A stretch of 28,239 nt of DNA from NCBI GenBank assembly GCA_016931435.1, contig JAFGET010000053.1, positions 1-28,239 on the forward strand, given 5' to 3'. A program made the translations under genes and the position numbers. This DNA is from Candidatus Omnitrophota bacterium. Its GTDB lineage: Bacteria; Omnitrophota; Gorgyraeia; Gygaellales; Profunditerraquicolaceae. Positions 23,561 to 28,239 of this stretch are shown here, piece after piece. Numbering within the stretch: position 1 is the stretch's first letter; each line of letters opens with the position of its first letter. The notes beneath the pieces are model-generated. The model saw only the letters and a program-made list of their open reading frames with translations. It was not told the DNA's origin and made no database searches.

Positions 23561-23763
23561 GGTCACCCCCCCATCGTATAAGATAAATTAACGTCGAGTT
23601 AAATTCGAAGCGCTAAGCACGAAATCCGAAACAAATCCGAATTTTCTAAATTCTAATTTTCCAAACGAACTCGGTTTGGAATTTAAAACTTTGAAATTTA
23701 TAATTTGTTTAGGATTTAGATATTGGGATTTAGGATTTTAAGCTCCCATATTATTACTTTATT
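23561..23763. repeat. AT-rich spacer made of AAATCCGAA and GGATTTAG-like words
   Basis: The pyrH-frr spacer contains repeated related words (gaaatccgaaacaaatccgaa, ttctaaattctaatttt, tttaggatttag, gggatttaggatttt) and the imperfect pair CCAAACGA/TCGGTTTGG. Nothing gene-like or promoter-like is convincing. Confidence 0.5.
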
Positions 23764-24486
23764 CTAACTAACCACTGTACCGATTTTTTCTCCTGAGACC
23801 ACGCGTTTAATATTCCCTTTTTGGTGCATGTTAAATACTACAATGGGCAGCTTATTATCCATACACAGGCTTACTGCCGTAGCATCCATTACTTTAAGCC
23901 CTTTCTTAAGGACATCGATGTATTTTAAATTAGTGAACCTTTTTGCGTTTTTCACCTTTAAGGGATCGGCCGAATAGACACCGTCTACCTGCGTCGCTTT
24001 TAAAATCACATCGGCATTTATCTCCATGGCTCTTAAAGCAGCCGCGGTATCGGTAGTAAAATAAGGATTCCCGGTGCCTGCCACGAATATTACCACTCGG
24101 CCTTTCTCAAGGTGACGGATAGCCCTTCTTCTTATATATGGTTCTGCGATCCTCTGCATTTCTATGGCTGTCAATACCCGGGTATCCAGGTGTATATTCT
24201 CTAAGGCGTTCTGAAGCGCCAAACCGTTTATTACCGTAGCTAACATCCCCATGTAATCCGCTACGGACCTGTCCATTTCAAGGCCTAGAGACCCGATATT
24301 TTCCTGCCCGCGGAAAATGTTACCGGCGCCCAGGACTACCGCGACATCCACACCTAAATCTCTGACTTCTTTTATCTGGCGGGAAATAGAAAGCAAGACC
24401 GCCTGGTCTATGCCGTGAGATTTTTTCCCTTGGAGGGCTTCACCGCTTAGTTTTAAGACTATTCTTCTGTAGACGGGTCTAGGCAT
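23764..24486 (-). CDS. pyrH: uridylate kinase (UMP kinase)
   Basis: PyrH phosphorylates UMP to UDP and belongs to the amino-acid kinase fold, unrelated to eukaryotic UMP kinase. The 240-residue protein has VLKLSGEALQG, GAGNIFRG, ADYMGMLATVING and GTGNPYFTTDTAAALRA. Its ATG overlaps the tsf stop (TAATG), with GGTGA just upstream, so the two are coupled. Confidence 0.97.
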   Translation of the reverse strand: MPRPVYRRIVLKLSGEALQGKKSHGIDQAVLLSISRQIKEVRDLGVDVAVVLGAGNIFRGQENIGSLGLEMDRSVADYMGMLATVINGLALQNALENIHLDTRVLTAIEMQRIAEPYIRRRAIRHLEKGRVVIFVAGTGNPYFTTDTAAALRAMEINADVILKATQVDGVYSADPLKVKNAKRFTNLKYIDVLKKGLKVMDATAVSLCMDNKLPIVVFNMHQKGNIKRVVSGEKIGTVVS

Positions 24487-25010
24487 TATTCACCGATCTT
24501 ATAACGGATGAACTTACGGACCACGATATTTTCGCCGACTTTAGAAACTATGCTTCCTAAATAGTCTTTGATATTGATGGAGGAGTCCTTGATGAAAGGC
24601 TGCTCCAGGAGGCAATGTTCTTTATAAAATTGCTCCTTGTCCTTCTCGTTTTTAATTATATCTTCGGGTACGTCTTCCTTTTTAATATATCGCGGGTTAC
24701 AAGCCGTTATCTGCATGGCTAAATCCTTGGCAAACCGGCAGAAATCTTCGTTACGCGCCACAAAATCTGTTTCGCAACCGACCTCTAATAAGGTCCCGAC
24801 TTTACTGCCCGTATGCACATACGATTCTACCCTACCCTCTTTTGTATGGCGGCCTTCTTTTTTCGCGGCCATTTCTAAACCGTGTTTGCGCAGCCACTCT
24901 GCGGCCTTGGCCATATCCCCCTTAGACTCTTCAAGGGCCTTGCGACAATCCGCGATACTGGCAGAAGTACTTTTTCTTAATTCTTTAACTGAATTTAACG
25001 GTATGTTCAT
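24486..25010 (-). CDS. tsf: translation elongation factor Ts, short form
   Basis: EF-Ts recycles EF-Tu by nucleotide exchange. The N-terminal UBA-like domain (KELRKSTSASIADCRKALEE) and the ETDFVARNEDF core motif are clear. At 174 residues it has only one core repeat, unlike the ~280-residue E. coli protein but like the short forms of several other phyla. It starts 7 nt after the rpsB stop. The purine run AGGG is very close to the ATG. Confidence 0.95.
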   Translation of the reverse strand: MNIPLNSVKELRKSTSASIADCRKALEESKGDMAKAAEWLRKHGLEMAAKKEGRHTKEGRVESYVHTGSKVGTLLEVGCETDFVARNEDFCRFAKDLAMQITACNPRYIKKEDVPEDIIKNEKDKEQFYKEHCLLEQPFIKDSSINIKDYLGSIVSKVGENIVVRKFIRYKIGE

Positions 25011-25017
25011 TCCCTGA

Positions 25018-25902
25018 TCACGCTCTCTTTCTTGTCTTCATTTTATCTTCCTGTGGTTTTACTGGCCGGCCTTTTTTTAAAGGCTTATCTTCTGCTGAGA
25101 CCTCTTTGTCATCCACATTCTCCTCGATTACCTCGATTTCAGGAAGCTCGCCTGATGCCTCCTGCCCTGCGCTAGAATCTTGTTTCAGCTCGACACCTTC
25201 GTGGCTTAAGTAAGATAAAAATTTCTTGCGCCCTTCTAAAACAGTATCGGCAATTATACCAGCGACGGCAGAAATAGACTTAGTCGCGTCATCGTTTCCA
25301 GGTATAGGGTAAGCAACCAAATCAGGGTCGGAATTAGTATCAATGAGCCCCACTATGGGGATAGAAAGCCTGTTAGCTTCCCTCACTGCGGTCTCTTCTT
25401 TTTTGGTATCTACCACAAATACGGCCTTGGGTATATTCTCCATATTTGCGATACCCGCAAAATTCTTCTTTAGCTTAGCCAGTTCCTTTTCTAAGACCGC
25501 TATTTCTTTCTTGGTAAAACTCTGGTAAGTGCCGTCTTCTTTCATTTTCTCTATTTCGCGCAGGCGTGCGACTCTTTTCTTAATGGTAGAAAAGTTTGTC
25601 AAGAGGCCTCCCGGCCAGCGTTCAGTAACGTAATACATGCCGCAACGTAACGCCTCCTTCAATATCACTTCCTGCGCCTGTTTTTTTGTCCCGACGAATA
25701 AGACGAATTCGCCTTTAGAACTCGTTTCCATCAGAAATTCCCTGGCCTTATTGATGCATTCCTCGGTCTTTTCAAGGTCTATCACATAAATGCCGCTCCT
25801 GTGGCCGAAAATAAATTTCTTCATTTTAGGGTTCCAGCGTGAAGTTTTATGACCAAAATGCACTCCTGCTTCCAATAGTTTCTTAATCAATTCACTTGGC
25901 AA
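25018..25902 (-). CDS. rpsB: 30S ribosomal protein S2 with charged C-terminal tail
   Basis: S2 sits on the 30S head-body junction. Family motifs run from GVHFGHKTSRWNPKM through FVGTKKQAQE, ERWPGGLLTNF and GLIDTNSDPD. The start is set at TTG 25902, because GAGGAGG lies about 9 nt upstream; the longer frame would begin inside the Shine-Dalgarno region. Length is then 294 residues, longer than the ~240 typical form. The excess is an acidic then lysine/arginine-rich C-terminal tail after about residue 230. It heads rpsB-tsf-pyrH-frr and is preceded by repeats F2 and F1. Confidence 0.95.
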   Translation of the reverse strand: MPSELIKKLLEAGVHFGHKTSRWNPKMKKFIFGHRSGIYVIDLEKTEECINKAREFLMETSSKGEFVLFVGTKKQAQEVILKEALRCGMYYVTERWPGGLLTNFSTIKKRVARLREIEKMKEDGTYQSFTKKEIAVLEKELAKLKKNFAGIANMENIPKAVFVVDTKKEETAVREANRLSIPIVGLIDTNSDPDLVAYPIPGNDDATKSISAVAGIIADTVLEGRKKFLSYLSHEGVELKQDSSAGQEASGELPEIEVIEENVDDKEVSAEDKPLKKGRPVKPQEDKMKTRKRA

Positions 25903-25916
25903 TTTTACAACCCTCC

Positions 25917-25992
25917 TCAATTAACCCTGACTTACGCAGGGTCAGTTAATTGACCCTTGATGCCATCTCTTACGAAATCAAGCAGCAAGGGT
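25917..25992 (-). repeat. F2 structured repeat directly upstream of rpsB
   Basis: It aligns with the metK copy over its whole length. On the minus strand ACCCTTGCTGC pairs with GCATCAAGGGT, followed by the hairpin CAATTAA/TTAATTG closed by CCCTG/CAGGG. The rpsB Shine-Dalgarno follows the last arm. Confidence 0.8.
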
Positions 25993-26007
25993 AAAAAACA
26001 CTTTTAA

Positions 26008-26133
26008 TGTAACTTGTTGAGCCGAATTTGAGCACCGAATGCTCTTGTTTAACGAAATCCCGCTTTAGCGGGAATACATTGCCTGCGTAAAAATTTCAAC
26101 AAAATTTTTACGCGCTTAGGTAATGTGCTGCCA
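26008..26133 (-). repeat. degenerate F1 structured repeat (long form) upstream of rpsB
   Basis: Hairpin 1 is present with long inner arms GTAAAAATTT/AAATTTTTAC and loop TGTTG. The GC palindrome (TCCCGC..GCGGGA, 26058-26073) and the GAGCA/TGCTC linker follow, then AAATTCGGC. Hairpin 2 is broken off after CAACAAGTTACA, where the sequence passes into F2. Confidence 0.75.
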
Positions 26134-26136
26134 TGC

Positions 26137-26192
26137 TACCCTGACTTACGCAGGGTCAGTTAATTGACCCTTGATGCCATATCTTACAAGCT
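26137..26192 (-). repeat. truncated F2 repeat
   Basis: It matches F2 from the middle of the first stem (AAGATATGGCATCAAGGG) to the CCCTG/CAGGG hairpin. It lacks the 5' arm ACCCTTGCTGC and the final TTAATTG. Confidence 0.75.
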
Positions 26193-26209
26193 TAGCCGTG
26201 AGTGTACCC

Positions 26210-26240
26210 ATTTTAGCTAAAAAAAGCCTATTTATGGCAA
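26210..26240 (-). promoter_or_regulatory. weak promoter candidate for the rpsB operon
   Basis: On the minus strand TTGCCA (26240-26235) is followed after 19 nt by TAAAAT (26215-26210). The spacer is longer than optimal. It lies just before the F2-F1-F2 leader. Confidence 0.28.
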
Positions 26241-26281
26241 ATAATCCTGTAAATATACCATATTTTATGGATATATGCAAA

Positions 26282-28075
26282 TTATTTTTCTATCTCCTGC
26301 ATCTGATATAGCCTTCTATATAAGCCATCTTTCTGAAGCAGCTGGCTATGGCTGCCCTCTTCTACTATGCGGCAGTCGTTCAAGACTATTATACGCTCTG
26401 CCTCTCTTACTGTTGAAAGCCTATGCGCTACCACAAAAACAGTGCGGCCGAGCATTAATTTATTCAATGCTTCCTGCACCATACGTTCTGAATTAGAATC
26501 CAAGGCAGAAGTAGCTTCGTCTAAAATCAAAATAGGCGGGTCTTTTAAAAGCGCGCGCGCGATAGCGATCCTTTGGCGCTCCCCCCCGGAAAGCTTCATG
26601 CCCCTGTCTCCGATGACGGTATCATACCCCAAGGGGAAATATTGGATAAAATCATGGGCATATGCTTCTTTTGCGGCCTGTTTTATCTTGTCAAAATCCG
26701 CATCCGGCCTGCCGTATGCGATATTAGAACGGATAGTGTCGTTAAAAAGTATGGTTTCTTGAGTGACTATCCCGATCTGTTGACGCAAAGATTTAAAGGA
26801 AACATCCTTTATATCTATGCCGTCTATGCGGATACTGCCCTGCTGGGGGTCATAAAAACGAGGGATCAGGTCCAAGAGAGTCGTTTTACCTACACCGCTA
26901 GGGCCCACAATAGCCAACATCTGCCCTTTTTTGACCTTCAGGTTTAAACTTTTCAAAATATCGTTATCCTGATGCTTAAACCACACATTATCAAAAACAA
27001 TACCCTCTTTTATAATACTTAATTCTTCGGGATCTGCCTTTTCCTTGACCGATGGCTGCGTATCTAAAACTTCATAGATGCGGGAACTTGCGGCAGTAGC
27101 CTGCTGCATGATAGAATTTACCTGGCTTAATTTCTTAAAAGGCTTGATCAGCGATAAAAGCGCCGCCATAAATAAACTGAATACTCCGAATGAGGTCCTG
27201 CCCTCGATGACCTGCCTAGCTCCATAGTAAAAAATGAAAAGCGCAACCCCCACACCTATAAGCTCGGTACTGATGCCTAAAAGCAGCATCCGTTTTATCG
27301 ACTTCATACTCAGGCGGTAATAATCGTTATTCTGCCTGTTAAACTTGGATATCTCTCTTTCCTCGGAACAAAAAGCCCTTACAATGCGCACCCCCAGGAA
27401 AGTCTCTACCAGCAAAGAATTAATATCAGCCATCTTCTCCTGTGATCTTTTGCTTAAATTTCTCAGCACTCTGCCTACCTTTATCATCGGCACTGCCACA
27501 AGCGGAAGCACTATCACCGATATCAAAGCCATGCGCCAGTTGATGAAAAATGTCATCAAGGCAAAAGATACCACCTCAAAAGACTGATAGATCAAGTCCG
27601 TAAGCCCGTAAGATACGGCATTTTCTATAAGCTTAACGTCGTTGGTAATACGCGAGATCAATTCTCCGCTTCTTTTTTGGGTAAAATAATCCAGGGAAAG
27701 CCTCTGCATCCTTTCATAAACCTGATGCCGTACATCCCGAATTACTTTTTGGCCGACATCCGACATAAGATATGACTGCATAAACTCAACGAATGCCCTG
27801 ATCAGCATAGCTATGGGCAAAATAATCAAAAGAATAGTTAATACCCTAAAGGGCTCTAACTTATTGAGCTGATTAAGAATACCTTCGAGGAACAAGGGGA
27901 GTCTCTGCCCGGCAAACATTATGGGCTTATCGGTAAAAACCCTGTCTATAACCGGCACAATAGCGCTTAACCTGAAAACATCCAGGATGGTAACCAACCC
28001 CATAAGTATCCCGGAGAGGACAAGAAGCCTGTAGTAAGGCCTTGCAAAACCGAAGAGTCTGCGATAATTTTTCAT
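26282..28075 (-). CDS. msbA: MsbA-type lipid A / lipid-linked ABC exporter (half transporter)
   Basis: This 597-residue protein has an N-terminal transmembrane domain with about six helices and a C-terminal ATPase. Walker A GPSGVGKTT lies at 391-399, the LSGGE signature at 495-499, Walker B ILILDE at 515-520 and the switch histidine at H551. MsbA homodimers flip lipid A-core across the inner membrane, which would imply an outer membrane. Other half-size exporters share this layout, so the substrate is inferred. No Shine-Dalgarno precedes the ATG; a promoter ends just upstream, so the mRNA may be nearly leaderless. Confidence 0.88.
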   Translation of the reverse strand: MKNYRRLFGFARPYYRLLVLSGILMGLVTILDVFRLSAIVPVIDRVFTDKPIMFAGQRLPLFLEGILNQLNKLEPFRVLTILLIILPIAMLIRAFVEFMQSYLMSDVGQKVIRDVRHQVYERMQRLSLDYFTQKRSGELISRITNDVKLIENAVSYGLTDLIYQSFEVVSFALMTFFINWRMALISVIVLPLVAVPMIKVGRVLRNLSKRSQEKMADINSLLVETFLGVRIVRAFCSEEREISKFNRQNNDYYRLSMKSIKRMLLLGISTELIGVGVALFIFYYGARQVIEGRTSFGVFSLFMAALLSLIKPFKKLSQVNSIMQQATAASSRIYEVLDTQPSVKEKADPEELSIIKEGIVFDNVWFKHQDNDILKSLNLKVKKGQMLAIVGPSGVGKTTLLDLIPRFYDPQQGSIRIDGIDIKDVSFKSLRQQIGIVTQETILFNDTIRSNIAYGRPDADFDKIKQAAKEAYAHDFIQYFPLGYDTVIGDRGMKLSGGERQRIAIARALLKDPPILILDEATSALDSNSERMVQEALNKLMLGRTVFVVAHRLSTVREAERIIVLNDCRIVEEGSHSQLLQKDGLYRRLYQMQEIEK

Positions 28076-28087
28076 AGTTAACTTTTT

Positions 28088-28116
28088 AGTTTATCATATC
28101 TTAAGAAAGATGTCGA
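28088..28116 (-). promoter_or_regulatory. probable promoter of msbA (extended -10)
   Basis: On the minus strand TCGACA (28116-28111, one mismatch to TTGACA) is followed by a 17-nt spacer and TAAACT (28093-28088), preceded by TGA as in extended -10 boxes. Transcription would begin near 28081, about 6 nt before the ATG at 28075. Confidence 0.5.
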
Positions 28117-28160
28117 GGGGAAAACGAATATCCAACAAGGTGCGGTGATTCTGCGGGCAG

Positions 28161-28239
28161 CTATTCCTTACTCTCTCCGACGCTTAATTCAAATTCCCTG
28201 ATACCGTCACTTAAAATAACCTTGTCCTGTCTTATATCC
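28161..28239 (-). CDS. C-terminal fragment of an unidentified protein, cut by the window edge
   Basis: Only one minus-strand frame is open from the right edge. It encodes 25 residues beginning DIRQDKVILSDGIREFELSV and ends with TAG at 28161. The fragment is too short to assign. It ends 85 nt upstream of msbA and in the same direction. Confidence 0.45.
   Translation of the reverse strand, partial: DIRQDKVILSDGIREFELSVGESKE

Larger units (their letters stand above)
25903..26281. other. gene-free region between msbA and rpsB, filled with repeats F2, F1, F2
   Basis: No gene is visible on either strand. In transcription order it holds a weak promoter candidate, a truncated F2, a degenerate long F1, and a full F2 ending at the rpsB ribosome binding site. 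If transcribed, it would form a leader of roughly 300 nt. Confidence 0.7.

Noticed and set aside
42..27587. Many plus-strand open frames of 60-208 codons, such as 5595-6221, 10185-10688 and 20066-20524
   Set aside because: All are opposite clear minus-strand genes, show no family resemblance and lack ribosome binding sites.

Overview
This window is a dense bacterial segment in which every recognisable gene lies on the minus strand, so transcription runs from the right edge to the left edge. The content suggests a diderm (Gram-negative-type) bacterium. There is an MsbA-type lipid exporter, a type IV prepilin peptidase, a regulatory-looking PTS set with YvcK, a short EF-Ts, and an archaeal-type phosphoglucose/phosphomannose isomerase. 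Together with the many structured spacer repeats, this mix fits a candidate-phylum lineage such as Omnitrophota. That placement is inference only, since no marker was searched.

Layout in transcription order (right to left). At the right edge is the tail of an unidentified gene, then msbA behind a likely leaderless promoter. A 380-nt spacer of repeats follows, then the translation block rpsB-tsf-pyrH-frr. Next come tRNA-Lys(UUU), tRNA-Leu(UAG) and tRNA-Gly(GCC), then a tight carbon-control and sugar-phosphate block: ptsN, yvcK, ptsH, ptsI, pgi/pmi and a sugar-1-phosphate nucleotidyltransferase. After that are metK and ahcY (methyl cycle), pfkA and a class II aldolase (glycolysis), and ilvD-ilvB-ilvN-ilvC-leuA (branched-chain amino acids). 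The left part holds aroE, a prepilin peptidase, the 4-alpha-glucanotransferase malQ and a partial TtcA-family gene.

The enzymes are mostly ordinary; the unusual part is the spacers. A structured repeat family (called F1 here) sits between ilvD/ilvB, ilvB/ilvN, ilvN/ilvC, ilvC/leuA and pfkA/fba, with a degenerate copy upstream of rpsB. Each copy has two long hairpins, and the paired arms covary between copies. Three F1 copies run directly into the start codon, leaving ilvB, ilvN and leuA with no Shine-Dalgarno sequence. A second family (F2) sits directly upstream of the ribosome binding sites of metK and rpsB, with a third truncated copy nearby. Small GC-rich palindromes, a 7-bp tandem repeat and AT-rich low-complexity spacers fill other gaps. 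A strong intrinsic terminator points the wrong way (+ strand) between malQ and the prepilin peptidase gene and may end a small RNA.

Several starts were moved from the longest open frame on ribosome-binding-site or context evidence: prepilin peptidase, leuA, ilvC, ilvN, ilvB, ahcY, ptsI, ptsN, frr and rpsB.
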